64,000 bases of DNA. Source: Puia sp. GTDB taxonomy: Bacteria > Bacteroidota > Bacteroidia > Chitinophagales > Chitinophagaceae. How positions within the stretch are numbered: position 1 is the first letter of the stretch; the number at the start of each line of letters is the position of its first letter. Where the stretch lies: positions 119,120 to 183,119 of the forward strand of contig JARLGZ010000034.1 of the NCBI GenBank assembly GCA_031292515.1, written 5' to 3'. The translations under genes and the position numbers were made by a program. The notes beneath the pieces were generated by a model that had not been told where the DNA came from, made no database searches, and saw only the letters and a program-made list of their open reading frames with translations. Positions 9,751 through 18,808 of the stretch are shown here, one piece after another.

Positions 9751-10510
9751 ATGCCTCCTTATCCTGTTATTGCCCTGCCTAGCCACCCTTTCAAACGCCC
9801 AGGACCGCATCCGGCAATACGTCCAACAGGCACTCGTCCCCATCTCATCCATCCAGCCCGGCTCGACGGAGGACACCGACTTGCAGGTCATCGGCAAGGC
9901 GATCGGAAATTCCAGGGTCGTGATGCTCGGCGAACAGGCTCATGGGGATGCCCCCGACTTCCTGGCAAAGACACGTATCATACAATACCTGCATGAGAAA
10001 AAGGGATTCAACGTCCTGGCTTTCGAGAGCGATTTTTTTGGACTGAACGACGGATGGGAAAATCTCCCAAAAGACCAGCACCCGACAGACAGCTTTATCA
10101 GGAGAAATGTCTTCGGCGTTTGGACGAACTGCAATACCGGCGAGGCGCTTTTCTACCATTATATCCCCGCGACGGCAGCCACCGCGACGCCCCTGATTCT
10201 GACAGGATTCGACAATCAGATGATCCTGGGCTATTCATACTTTCACCTCGTACACCGGCTCGACAGCCTCTTAAGATCGCTGGACCTGGCCATCACAAAA
10301 CAGACTCGTTATACGACCGAATTCCTTCCGCTGATGGACTCCCTGACACGCCGGTATTCATTCGCCCCGCCAAAGGCAGATTCGATATTTGCAAAATGTG
10401 CCGACTTGCTAACCGAAGTAAAGACGGAGGCAGGCGCGAAACTGCAGAAGGATGATTTCTGGATGATGGCCTGTTTTACATCCGGGAGATATATCCTTGC
10501 AAAATCAACT
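9751..10510 (+). pseudogene. Truncated erythromycin-esterase-like protein
   Basis: From 9751 the same frame encodes the rest of a signal peptide (LLILLLPCLATLSNAQ) and then an erythromycin esterase (Ere)-like domain: VVMLGEQAHGDAPDF with the family's EQAHG/GE-H motif, then FNVLAFESDFFGLN and GVWTNCNTGEALF. The N-terminal few residues are replaced by the AlbA_2 fragment. The C-terminal third of a roughly 400-residue enzyme is missing: similarity fades after DDFWMMACFTSGRYILAKS near 10500, and the frame then runs through a Pro/Thr-rich low-complexity stretch into the 3-prime end of the opposing gene. Most likely non-functional. Intact family members hydrolyse lactone or ester substrates. Confidence 0.75.
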
Positions 10511-10604
10511 GACCGCGGATCTCCCGCCCCTCATCGTCTGTCAACCCCATCATTACCTATCACAATTCCTCGCCACCTGTCACACCCTGCCACCACACTA
10601 CCTG

Positions 10605-12830
10605 TCACACCTCATCCAGCCGAAAAGGCAGGTTTCGGATACGCTTCCTGGTAAGATCGAAGATCGCATTGCAGAGGGCCGGCGCAAACGGAGGAAGCCC
10701 CGGCTCCCCCACCCCGCCCGGCTTCTCGTCATTCTCCATGACATACACTTCGATATCCGGGATCTCGTTGATGCGAGGCATGTCATAGCTATTGAAATTC
10801 CGTTCGACGGCCTTGCCATCCCGGAAATGTGTTGCATGTTTGATGGCCGCCCCCAGCCCCATCACGATGCTTCCTTCCACCTGGGCGCTTATGATATCCG
10901 GGTTCACGTACCAGCCGCAATCCATCAGTGCGATCACCCGTTCGATTTTCACTTTCCCGTCCGGCTTGCGCGACACCTTGACGATATGACCCACGATACT
11001 GCCAAAACATTCGGTGATGGCTACCCCCCATCCTGCTCCCCGCACCCTGGACTTCCAACCCGAAAGACTGTCCAGCCGGTCGATCATCGCCTGGTAGCGG
11101 GGATTGGGAAGATGTTCCTTCCGGAAGTCCAGCGGATCCTTACCGGCTTCATGCGCCAGCTCGTCGATAAAACTCTCCCAGGCAAAGCCCTCTGTAGAGG
11201 CCGAGACCGAACGCCACCACATCGTTGGAATCGGGGAGACCGTCGCGTGACCGCCAAAACTATAGTGAGGAATGGACTGCAAATAGGACCTTAACATACC
11301 ATCCATTCCGCCGCTGTTCGTAGACGCAGCAACCGGCGCCCGATCCACGTCTACCTCCTCCCCGATCGGCTGTGAAGCCGTAAGCACCTGCGAAGCCAGG
11401 ATCCGCCCCTCTTTGTCCAGACCTCCCCGGCAAACGTAGACGGCCCCGGGACGAAAAGGTCCTCCGGTCATATCGTCCTCCCGGGTCCACATCACCTGGA
11501 CGGGCGCCCTCATCTCCTTTGAAATCAGGGCAGCCTCATACGGATAGTCCAGGAATGCCTTGCGCCCGAATCCACCGCCAAGAAAGGTCATATTGACCGA
11601 GACCTGCTGAATGGGCATCTTCATCCGCTCGCTGAGATCGGCCTGTATCCAGTTCGCCTCCTGGAGCGGCCCCCACATCTCGATACGGTCCTCCCTGACG
11701 TCGGCAATGCAGTTGAGGGGCTCCATACAGCTATGGGATTGGTAAGGGGTCTCATAAAACACCTCTATCTTCTTTTCGGCCTGCCCGTACGCTTTTTCAA
11801 ACTCCGGCGAAGGCTGCGGTTTTTTCAGATCTTCATGCATCCGCGTCAGCAGTTGCTCCGAACTCAGATGTTCGAACCCTTGGTCATTCCATTCGACTTT
11901 TAACAACCTGCGGCCCCGCATGGCCGCCCATAAGGAATCCGCAACGACAGCCACCCCTTCGTACAGATGCGTGAAGACCACCCGCTGCACCTTGAAGACG
12001 CGCTTTACCCCCGGAACAGCCAGGGTAGCGGAGGCATCAAAGCTTTTGACCTTTCCGCGGAAACGGGGATTCCGTTCCACCTGCGCATACAGCATACCCG
12101 GCAATTTCTTGTCCAGACCGAACCCGGCGCTTCCATTTATTTTGATAGGGGTATCCTGCCGCGGCATGGGCTTGCCCACTATTTTATAATCCTTGCGTTC
12201 TTTTAGCTTCACCTCCTTTGGAGGAGTCAATTTCGACGCCGCTTCCACCAGGACGCCATAGCCCAACCGATTGCCCGAAGGACGATGGATGACCTCGCCC
12301 CGCTCAGCATAACATTCCCCAACCGGAACATTCCATTTCTTCGCGGCCGTCTCGATCAGCATTTCCCGTGCAGATGCACCGATTTGCAACAATTGTTTGT
12401 ACCAGCCACGGACCGAAAAACTCCCCTCCTGAGGCTGCGGTCCCCATTTTTTTGGATTGGCCGCCGCAAACCGGATCGTCATCTGATCCGTTCCCACTTC
12501 CAGCTCTTCGGCAATGATCTGTGGAATAGCCTGAAAAGTACCCTGCCCCATCTCCGAACGGTGGTTGAAGATGAGCACCCTGCCGGCGGAATCGATGGAG
12601 ATCCAGGACAGCAACTCGACCTCCTGGTTCACCCCGTCTATTGAACCCAGGTTGACGATAGCCGCCTTTCTTTCGCCACCCGCCGGCAAGTAAGCCCCGA
12701 TAGTCAGAGCCATCCCCGAAATAGCCGTCTGCCGCAGGAAATTCCTGCGGGATAGAGGCCGCGGCACAGTTTGTGCTGGCCGGAGATCTTCTGAAGGCTG
12801 CGTTATTTTTGAGGGTCCCTTGGTTTCCAT
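10605..12830 (-). CDS. Xanthine dehydrogenase-family molybdopterin-binding subunit (IorB-type)
   Basis: A 741-residue large subunit like isoquinoline 1-oxidoreductase beta: it binds molybdopterin cytosine dinucleotide and hydroxylates aldehydes or N-heterocycles. A twin-arginine signal is visible (SRRNFLRQTAISGMALTIGA at about residues 28-47), so export is by Tat. Cofactor-region motifs include NHRSEMGQGTFQAIPQI (about 90-106), TFLGGGFGRKAFLDY (about 420), and the C-terminal KPGGVGEPGLPPFAPAL with the catalytic Glu. IorB enzymes normally need a small [2Fe-2S] subunit encoded next to them. None is found on either side (a kinase gene upstream, a pseudogene downstream), so the partner must lie elsewhere or be absent. 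Confidence 0.88.
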   Translation of the reverse strand: METKGPSKITQPSEDLRPAQTVPRPLSRRNFLRQTAISGMALTIGAYLPAGGERKAAIVNLGSIDGVNQEVELLSWISIDSAGRVLIFNHRSEMGQGTFQAIPQIIAEELEVGTDQMTIRFAAANPKKWGPQPQEGSFSVRGWYKQLLQIGASAREMLIETAAKKWNVPVGECYAERGEVIHRPSGNRLGYGVLVEAASKLTPPKEVKLKERKDYKIVGKPMPRQDTPIKINGSAGFGLDKKLPGMLYAQVERNPRFRGKVKSFDASATLAVPGVKRVFKVQRVVFTHLYEGVAVVADSLWAAMRGRRLLKVEWNDQGFEHLSSEQLLTRMHEDLKKPQPSPEFEKAYGQAEKKIEVFYETPYQSHSCMEPLNCIADVREDRIEMWGPLQEANWIQADLSERMKMPIQQVSVNMTFLGGGFGRKAFLDYPYEAALISKEMRAPVQVMWTREDDMTGGPFRPGAVYVCRGGLDKEGRILASQVLTASQPIGEEVDVDRAPVAASTNSGGMDGMLRSYLQSIPHYSFGGHATVSPIPTMWWRSVSASTEGFAWESFIDELAHEAGKDPLDFRKEHLPNPRYQAMIDRLDSLSGWKSRVRGAGWGVAITECFGSIVGHIVKVSRKPDGKVKIERVIALMDCGWYVNPDIISAQVEGSIVMGLGAAIKHATHFRDGKAVERNFNSYDMPRINEIPDIEVYVMENDEKPGGVGEPGLPPFAPALCNAIFDLTRKRIRNLPFRLDEV

Positions 12831-13035
12831 GATCGTTTCTTAAAGATAAAATACTCCTGCTTCAAAACAATATACCAATATCAAAGCAATAAATATCCCG
12901 GCAACCGGAAAAATCGCAGTGACCAGCGGCAGGAAATAATTGACGAAACGCAACCCTGCATCTTGTCAATTATTTGCGTCCACTCGTATAGCAGGCTTCA
13001 AAAATCCCCGGGGATTGGCGTACCTTAGAACTCGC

Positions 13036-14166
13036 ATGAAAACAGGTGACTATAGCAACCCTGTCCTGAACCGGGCAATGAAATACAAACTCTACCAACT
13101 CCCTTTCTGGTTGTTATACAATTATTTATGGTGGGCAGTGACCCTCGGCAATCCCGTCAAGGCCGCGGTTGAAATATTTACCACCCCCTTCTTTGTAAAG
13201 TTCTCTTTTTATGTCGTCTTCCAGGCGCTGGCCGTCTGCTTCAACCTGTATTACCTGATCCCGAAATTCCTCGAAAAAGGCAGGTTCACGGCATATTTCG
13301 TCTGTATGACCCTGACCATCGGGGTCGCCGCCCTCTGCATCGTTCCCGGATACTACCTAAGCGCCCACTTCTATGGAAAGACCCTCCAGGAAGTCTACGG
13401 GGTAAACACCTGTTTTTATATCCTGTTTATGGGCGCCCCCTTGTCCTCCACCGTGGCGAGTATGACCCTCGGAATGAGCATCAAACTGACAAAGAGCTGG
13501 ATGCAGACAAAAAAAAGACAACAGATGCTGGAAAAGGAGAAGTTGGAAACCGAGCTGAACTTCCTGAAATATCAGTTCAACCCGCACTTCCTTTTTAACA
13601 CGATCAATTCCATCTTTTTCCTGATTCACAAAAACCCCGATATGGCCTCCGATTCGCTGGCTAAATTTTCGGACTTGTTAAGATACCAGCTCTATGAATG
13701 CAACGATGCACAGATCCAGGTAAGCAAGGAGATCACCTGCCTGGAAAATTCTGTAGAGCTCGAAAGACTCCGGCAAAATGACAACGTAGAAGTGACCCTC
13801 CAGATAAATCGCGCCGGTACGGAAAGACTGGGCATCGCCCCCTTTATCCTGATGACATTCGTGGAGAACGCTTTTAAACACGTCTCCAAGCATACCGACA
13901 AACCGAATTGGATCCGTATAAAGCTGAACATGGAAGGACAACGACTGCACTTCTCCGTGTCCAACAGCGCTTCCTACAATACTTTTAAAGACGTCATCGA
14001 CTACGGAGGAATCGGCCTGAAAAATGTCAGGAGACGCCTGGACCTGATCTACCCGGAACAATACGAACTCGATATCCAAAGTGGCAATACTCAGTTCGAG
14101 ATCAGGCTGCAATTGGATCTGACGGAACTTCAAATAAGACAGAACCCCTTACAAAAAACAGCCTGA
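13036..14166 (+). CDS. LytS-family sensor histidine kinase (pair 1)
   Basis: A membrane sensor kinase of about 376 residues. Four or so transmembrane helices occupy residues 15-155. The His_kinase (PF06580) motif follows, LKYQFNPHFLFNTINSIFF, with the phospho-accepting His. The HATPase part has MTFVENAFKHVSKH (N-box) and YGGIGLKNVRRRLDLIYP (G-box). Start 13036 is preferred over an in-frame upstream start at 12940 because the extra residues are not family-like. A TAnnTTTG-like box (TACCTTAG, 13021-13028) sits only 7 bases before the ATG, suggesting a leaderless or near-leaderless transcript. It is followed 57 bp on by its LytTR partner. The signal sensed is unknown. Confidence 0.9.
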   Translation: MKTGDYSNPVLNRAMKYKLYQLPFWLLYNYLWWAVTLGNPVKAAVEIFTTPFFVKFSFYVVFQALAVCFNLYYLIPKFLEKGRFTAYFVCMTLTIGVAALCIVPGYYLSAHFYGKTLQEVYGVNTCFYILFMGAPLSSTVASMTLGMSIKLTKSWMQTKKRQQMLEKEKLETELNFLKYQFNPHFLFNTINSIFFLIHKNPDMASDSLAKFSDLLRYQLYECNDAQIQVSKEITCLENSVELERLRQNDNVEVTLQINRAGTERLGIAPFILMTFVENAFKHVSKHTDKPNWIRIKLNMEGQRLHFSVSNSASYNTFKDVIDYGGIGLKNVRRRLDLIYPEQYELDIQSGNTQFEIRLQLDLTELQIRQNPLQKTA

Positions 14167-14223
14167 GAACGGCAACGACAACAATAAACGCCACAAAACC
14201 GGCGCAAAGACAAAACCGCAATC

Positions 14224-14970
14224 ATGATCAACTGCGTGATAATAGACGATGAACCGCTGGCCCGGGAAGGTATCGCCAGCTATGTAAAGGAAGTCGACTT
14301 CCTCAACCTGGTCGACACCTGTGAAAATCCCGTCGAACTCCTGAAAGTAATGGATCGACAGCCCATCGACCTGATCTTCCTCGATATCCAGATGCCGAAG
14401 ATGAGTGGACTGGACTTTCTCAAAATCGTCCAGAAACCTCCGATGGTCATCATCACTACCGCCTTTCCCACTTATGCCCTCGAAGGTTTCCAACTGAATG
14501 TAATGGACTACCTGTTGAAACCCATCACCTTCGACCGGTTTTTTAAATCGGTCAGCAAAGCCAGGGACTATCACCAACTCATCACAAAAGCCGACAACCC
14601 CGGGACAGCTGCCCCCAAAGAAGGACCGGCGGCCGACTACTTCTTCATAAAATGCGGTAGCAAATACGAAAAGATCCAGTTCGACGACATACTCTACGTT
14701 GAGGGGATGCAGAACTACGTCACTATCTATACCCGGAAAGGGAAGTTTATCACCCTGCTCTACCTGAAGAACCTGGAAGAGAACCTGGACGCCCAATCGT
14801 TCATCCGCGTACACAAATCCTATATCGTATCCATCAATAAGATAGAAAGCATAGAAGGCAACGAGATCTTTATGCAGAACCACCGGATCCCTATCAGCCG
14901 GAACTACAGGGAACAGGTGATCGAACAGGTGGTGAGCAATAAATTATGGGATAAGATCAAATTCTCATGA
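14224..14970 (+). CDS. LytTR-family response regulator (pair 1)
   Basis: A DNA-binding regulator of 248 residues. The receiver domain (about 1-120) has the acidic pocket DDEPLAREG, phospho-Asp in LIFLDIQMPKMSG, TTAF, and Lys in YLLKPITFDRF. The LytTR domain (about 138-240) has YFFIKCGSKYEKI, DDILYVEGMQNYVTIYT, FIRVHKSYIVS and ISRNYREQV. It is encoded directly after the LytS-type kinase and should be phosphorylated by it. No target operator could be identified. Confidence 0.92.
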   Translation: MINCVIIDDEPLAREGIASYVKEVDFLNLVDTCENPVELLKVMDRQPIDLIFLDIQMPKMSGLDFLKIVQKPPMVIITTAFPTYALEGFQLNVMDYLLKPITFDRFFKSVSKARDYHQLITKADNPGTAAPKEGPAADYFFIKCGSKYEKIQFDDILYVEGMQNYVTIYTRKGKFITLLYLKNLEENLDAQSFIRVHKSYIVSINKIESIEGNEIFMQNHRIPISRNYREQVIEQVVSNKLWDKIKFS

Positions 14971-15480
14971 AGTCGCAAAGAATCAATCCCAATCGTATCG
15001 GCCTTTACAGAATCAGTTGCAAAACGATCAGAATTTCATGATCCTTTTGTAATTGTCCTCATATACCCATCCGCCAGGTAACTCCCTGTCGCGAACACCA
15101 CCCCTTTTGAATACCACCCCTTTTTCCGGCTTCACGCCTTTCCGTAAAACCAACACCAGCGCTCTTTTCCCAAATATTATTAACCCGGACACCCCAGAAT
15201 CGGCTTCCCGTAAATAAACTACACGAACCATAAATACAAATACCTATAAACCAATACATTGCGCAATTAATTATATATCGGCGGATAAAATAAAAAAATC
15301 CCTCTTTGCGTTTAAGGGTATACTTATGATGACCGTACCGTTTTATCCGCATCTGGCATACAGATTCCCATCGGAACGCCTGCCCGTTCCAGGCTCATGC
15401 CTCCCAAATTTATTCGTTTGACAATAATCCATAATCCATGTTTCTTATAACCTGCATTCTCAACACCTAAATTCAAAATC
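14971..15480. other. Intergenic region, no gene supported
   Basis: About 510 bases between the LytTR gene and the collagen-like lipoprotein gene. It is AT-rich in its second half. A 67-codon open frame on the minus strand (15028-15231) has no recognisable similarity. No tRNA, terminator or perfect inverted repeat was found. It probably holds the promoter of the lipoprotein gene, but no convincing TAnnTTTG box could be fixed. Confidence 0.5.
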
Positions 15481-16092
15481 GTGAAAAATCTGAAACCACT
15501 GAAATCACTGAAAACCTTTTTCCTGGCATCGCTCGCGATCGCGGTTTGTGCGATGGTAAGTTGCACAAAGACCGGTCCGGCGGGTCCAGCGGGTGCGACA
15601 GGCGCAACGGGCGCTACAGGTGCTACAGGTGCCACAGGCCCGGCAGGCCCTGACAGCGTCCAGTACTCTCCCTGGATAACCCTCAATATGACGCCAGGCG
15701 CAGACGTCTACAACGACGCCATATTCATAGACACAATCCAGTCTGCCGCCCTCACGGCTTCTGTCGTCTCCCAGGGAGTGGTATTGGGTTACATGTATTC
15801 CCCGACCGGCCTGGCGGATGGCGATTCGGCCGTCGCCAGCGTAAATGACGCATATGTCAACTATCTCGGTCAGATCATCGAACCAGGCCAGATCATTCTC
15901 TATTCCAGTATAGATTTTACCGGTTACAAATATCGTTTTGTCATCATTCCGGGCAGTATCGCGATCACCGACGCCAGCGGACAATCCGTGACCTATACAC
16001 GGGCCCAGATAAAAGCAATGACTTATTCCACCATGTCCAATACCTTCAGGATTCCCGCAGCCGGCGGAACCCTAAAGGCAGGAGCCAACTAA
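15481..16092 (+). CDS. Collagen-like lipoprotein
   Basis: A small secreted lipoprotein of 203 residues starting at GTG 15481. Signal residues 1-28 end in CAMVSC (lipid-modified Cys near 28). A collagen-like run of Gly-x-y triplets (GPAGPAGATGATGATGATGA and on) covers about residues 32-57. The remaining 145 residues form a predicted beta-rich head of unknown function (DSVQYSPWITLNM to the end). Such modules occur as surface lipoproteins in this group. The triplet region is coded by 9-bp-related repeats and could vary in length. A strong terminator follows at 16131. Confidence 0.8.
   Translation: MKNLKPLKSLKTFFLASLAIAVCAMVSCTKTGPAGPAGATGATGATGATGATGPAGPDSVQYSPWITLNMTPGADVYNDAIFIDTIQSAALTASVVSQGVVLGYMYSPTGLADGDSAVASVNDAYVNYLGQIIEPGQIILYSSIDFTGYKYRFVIIPGSIAITDASGQSVTYTRAQIKAMTYSTMSNTFRIPAAGGTLKAGAN
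15574..15651. repeat. Collagen-like Gly-x-y coding repeat
   Basis: About 78 bp coding for 8-9 Gly-x-y triplets, with near-identical 9-bp units (GGTGCTACA-type). In frame, inside the lipoprotein gene. Confidence 0.85.
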
Positions 16093-16130
16093 CAATCACA
16101 TTCGCTTCGCAACACATATACCCTGACAAC

Positions 16131-16161
16131 AAGGGCCATCACTACTCCTGTGATGGCCCTT
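16131..16161 (+). terminator. Rho-independent terminator
   Basis: Perfect 12-bp arms (AAGGGCCATCAC at 16131-16142 and its complement at 16150-16161) around a 7-nt loop, followed by T-rich sequence. It lies 39 bases after the stop of the collagen-like lipoprotein gene. Confidence 0.9.
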
Positions 16162-16247
16162 TTACTATCGTCTCAATGTTTTCCCGGCATGATAGACTCT
16201 ATTCTCACCGCTGGTTACTGACTACTCACCACTGACCACTCACCACT

Positions 16248-18692
16248 TCACCCCTCACCCCTTAAGCTCTCCACCGGATTCGCCGTCGCGGCCTTGACAG
16301 ACTGGAAACTAACGGTAAGGATAGCAATCAGGATAGCAGCGCCCCCCGCCGCCACGAATACCCAACCTGATATCGGAACACGGTAAGAGAAATCCTGCAG
16401 CCATTTGCTCATGGCCCACCAGGCCACCGGCGTTGCGATCAGGATCGAAATAAAGACCAGCCTCACAAAATCCTTCGCCATCATCGAAGTAATACCCGCT
16501 ATACTGGCGCCCAATACTTTCCGGATGCCGATCTCCTTGCTTCTCTGCTCGGCCATAAAGGCCGACAAAGCAAACAGACCCAGACAGGCGATGATGATCG
16601 CGAGTACGGCAAAGCTTGTAAAGATTTTCCCCATCCTTTGGACATCTTCATACATCTTCGCGAAGCCCTCATCCATAAACGTATAGCGGATCGGCTGGTC
16701 GGGCACGAATTTCTTCCACACGCCGGTAATCGCAGGAATAACGCTCTTCATGTCGGCACTGTTCAGCTTCACGGAAACGATGGACGGGCTGATCCCAAGG
16801 ATCATGCTGACGCCTTCGATCCCTTCCCTGCCATGCACGGTCTCAAAGTCAAAATTCTCAACGACGCCAATCACGGTCCGGATCCCGTCGCCATTCGTAA
16901 TTCTTTTCCCGACAGGATGATCTCCCAGGTTCAGCCTGGTGGCAAGCGACTGGTTGATGATGATCGCCTGCGTATCAGTAGCCATTTGCCGGGAGAAATT
17001 TCTGCCATCCACCAACCGCATACCCATCGTGGGGAGATAGTCTTCGTCGACGACCCAGAACTGACCACTGACATGATCGTCGATATTCGTCCTGCCTTCT
17101 TTAAAGAAATAATTGCCGTCCCGCTTGGTACCGTCGATCGGAAGATAGTCGCCGATGGACGCGTCCCTGACCTGGGGAAGGCGTTGAAGCTCTTTTTTGA
17201 AGGTCCTGATCTCCTCACCCATCGCATTGGTCCCCTGGATCAGCAGGACCTGGTCCTTGTCGAAACCCGTTTTCTTGTGGAGGATATATTGCACCTGCGT
17301 ATAGATGATAATGGTCCCGATGATCAGGACGATCGAAGTCGTAAATTGAAAGACCACCAGGAAACTCCGCAGGCCGGCATTCTTGCTTCCCAGGCTTAAT
17401 TGCCCCTTTAGCACCTGGATGGGCTTAAAAGACGATAGATAAAACGACGGATAAAGACCCGCCAGGATCCCCACGATCACCGAGGACACCAGCAACACGG
17501 GCGCAAGCCACCAGGCCGTCCAGGGAAAGACCAGCGATTTCGACGTCAGGCTGTTGAAATAAGGCAGCAGCAGCCACGCCACGACCAATGCGAGCGCAAA
17601 AGACAGAACGCTGAACAGCAACGATTCAGCCAGGAATTGCCGGATCAGGTCGATCCGGTATGAACCGATGACTTTACGAAGTCCGACCTCCCGGGCACGA
17701 CTGGCCGATTTTGCCGTCGCCAGGTTGATGAAATTGATACACGCAATAAACAGGATAAAAAAGGCGATCCCCCCAAAAAGCCAGACGAAACGCATATCGC
17801 CATGTTGTAAGCCATCCCGGTCGGCAGCCAGGTGAATCGACTTCACCGGCTCGACATGAAAGATGTTCGAAGCCACCATCCGGTTAGCATCTTTAAAGCC
17901 CTCGGCTGTTAAGCTGGGAAGGAGATATTGTTTGTTGATGGAAGTCAATTTGGATTCAAAACCGGCGATATCCGTTCCTGGCTTCAGCAATACATAGATC
18001 CTGTAATTAGTCGTTACCCAGTACGTCTGTTCACCCGGCCAAAGCTCTTTCCCTTTCATCGTCAACAGGAAATCAAATTGAAGATGCGAATTGGACGGAA
18101 AATCATCCATGACGCCTCCGATTTTATAAGGATTCTTGCGGTTGTTATTCAGGTAGATGATTTTTCCAACCGGGTTTTCGCCGGGAAAATATTTGTCCGC
18201 CTTTCGCCTGGAAAGCACCATCGTATTGGGCTCGTCGAGTGCATGCGTCGCATCCCCATACACCATATGAATACCGAAAATATCGAGCACATCCTGATCC
18301 GCATAGGCAAAGCCTTCTTCATAGATAGACTGGCCGCCTTCCTCTTTCTTCATCTGGTTGCTCCCGGCCCCTTCAAACAACGGCGAAGCCATGATCCGCC
18401 CCGACTTTTCCACTTCCGGAAAATGGGTCTTCAACACCCCGGCAAGGGGCGCAGGGCAAAAAACACTCATGCCCGCTTTCCCATTGTCGTCATATTCATG
18501 GGCAAGCCGGTAGATCCGGTCGGCATTCGGGTAACTCCGGTCATAGCTCAACTCATCACGGATAAAAAGAGCGATCAGCAGACAGGCGGCGATGCCCAGC
18601 GCAAAACCCCCGATCTTGATGGCCGAATACATTTTTTGCTTCATCAGCTGCCGGGCCGCAATCTTGAAATAGTTTTTTGTAAACATGCTCAT
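16248..18692 (-). CDS. MacB/FtsX-like ABC transporter permease
   Basis: An 814-residue inner-membrane protein of the family annotated as ABC permease in Chitinophaga-like genomes. Architecture: TM1 at about 25-45 (IKIGGFALGIAACLLIALFI), a periplasmic MacB_PCD domain, a first FtsX block of three helices (about 305-445) with SRAREVGLRKVIGS before it, a second periplasmic domain, and a second FtsX block (about 690-800) with RSKEIGIRKVLGASIAGI. No ATP-binding gene is adjacent, which is usual for these orphans. They are often linked to antimicrobial peptide or lipid export, but the substrate is unknown here. Confidence 0.88.
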   Translation of the reverse strand: MSMFTKNYFKIAARQLMKQKMYSAIKIGGFALGIAACLLIALFIRDELSYDRSYPNADRIYRLAHEYDDNGKAGMSVFCPAPLAGVLKTHFPEVEKSGRIMASPLFEGAGSNQMKKEEGGQSIYEEGFAYADQDVLDIFGIHMVYGDATHALDEPNTMVLSRRKADKYFPGENPVGKIIYLNNNRKNPYKIGGVMDDFPSNSHLQFDFLLTMKGKELWPGEQTYWVTTNYRIYVLLKPGTDIAGFESKLTSINKQYLLPSLTAEGFKDANRMVASNIFHVEPVKSIHLAADRDGLQHGDMRFVWLFGGIAFFILFIACINFINLATAKSASRAREVGLRKVIGSYRIDLIRQFLAESLLFSVLSFALALVVAWLLLPYFNSLTSKSLVFPWTAWWLAPVLLVSSVIVGILAGLYPSFYLSSFKPIQVLKGQLSLGSKNAGLRSFLVVFQFTTSIVLIIGTIIIYTQVQYILHKKTGFDKDQVLLIQGTNAMGEEIRTFKKELQRLPQVRDASIGDYLPIDGTKRDGNYFFKEGRTNIDDHVSGQFWVVDEDYLPTMGMRLVDGRNFSRQMATDTQAIIINQSLATRLNLGDHPVGKRITNGDGIRTVIGVVENFDFETVHGREGIEGVSMILGISPSIVSVKLNSADMKSVIPAITGVWKKFVPDQPIRYTFMDEGFAKMYEDVQRMGKIFTSFAVLAIIIACLGLFALSAFMAEQRSKEIGIRKVLGASIAGITSMMAKDFVRLVFISILIATPVAWWAMSKWLQDFSYRVPISGWVFVAAGGAAILIAILTVSFQSVKAATANPVESLRGEG

Positions 18693-18808
18693 GATTTAAC
18701 AGCCTACCCGGTATCCAAGAAAATGCCGGTTTTTCACCATTTTGATAATCAGCCGTTTATAAAATAGCAACGGCCCCGACTGTCCGGTAACGTACGCCCG
18801 GTGTCCGT

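Noticed and set aside
10497..11294. Long plus-strand frame opposite the molybdenum hydroxylase
   Set aside because: Antisense to conserved cofactor motifs and rich in Pro, Arg and His, as expected of a shadow frame.
15028..15231. A 67-codon open frame on the minus strand in the gap before the collagen-like lipoprotein
   Set aside because: No recognisable domain, no start context and composition like the surrounding non-coding sequence.
16638..17399. Long open frame opposite the FtsX-type permease
   Set aside because: It is fully inside the real gene on the other strand, has no domain and arises from the GC-rich codon pattern.
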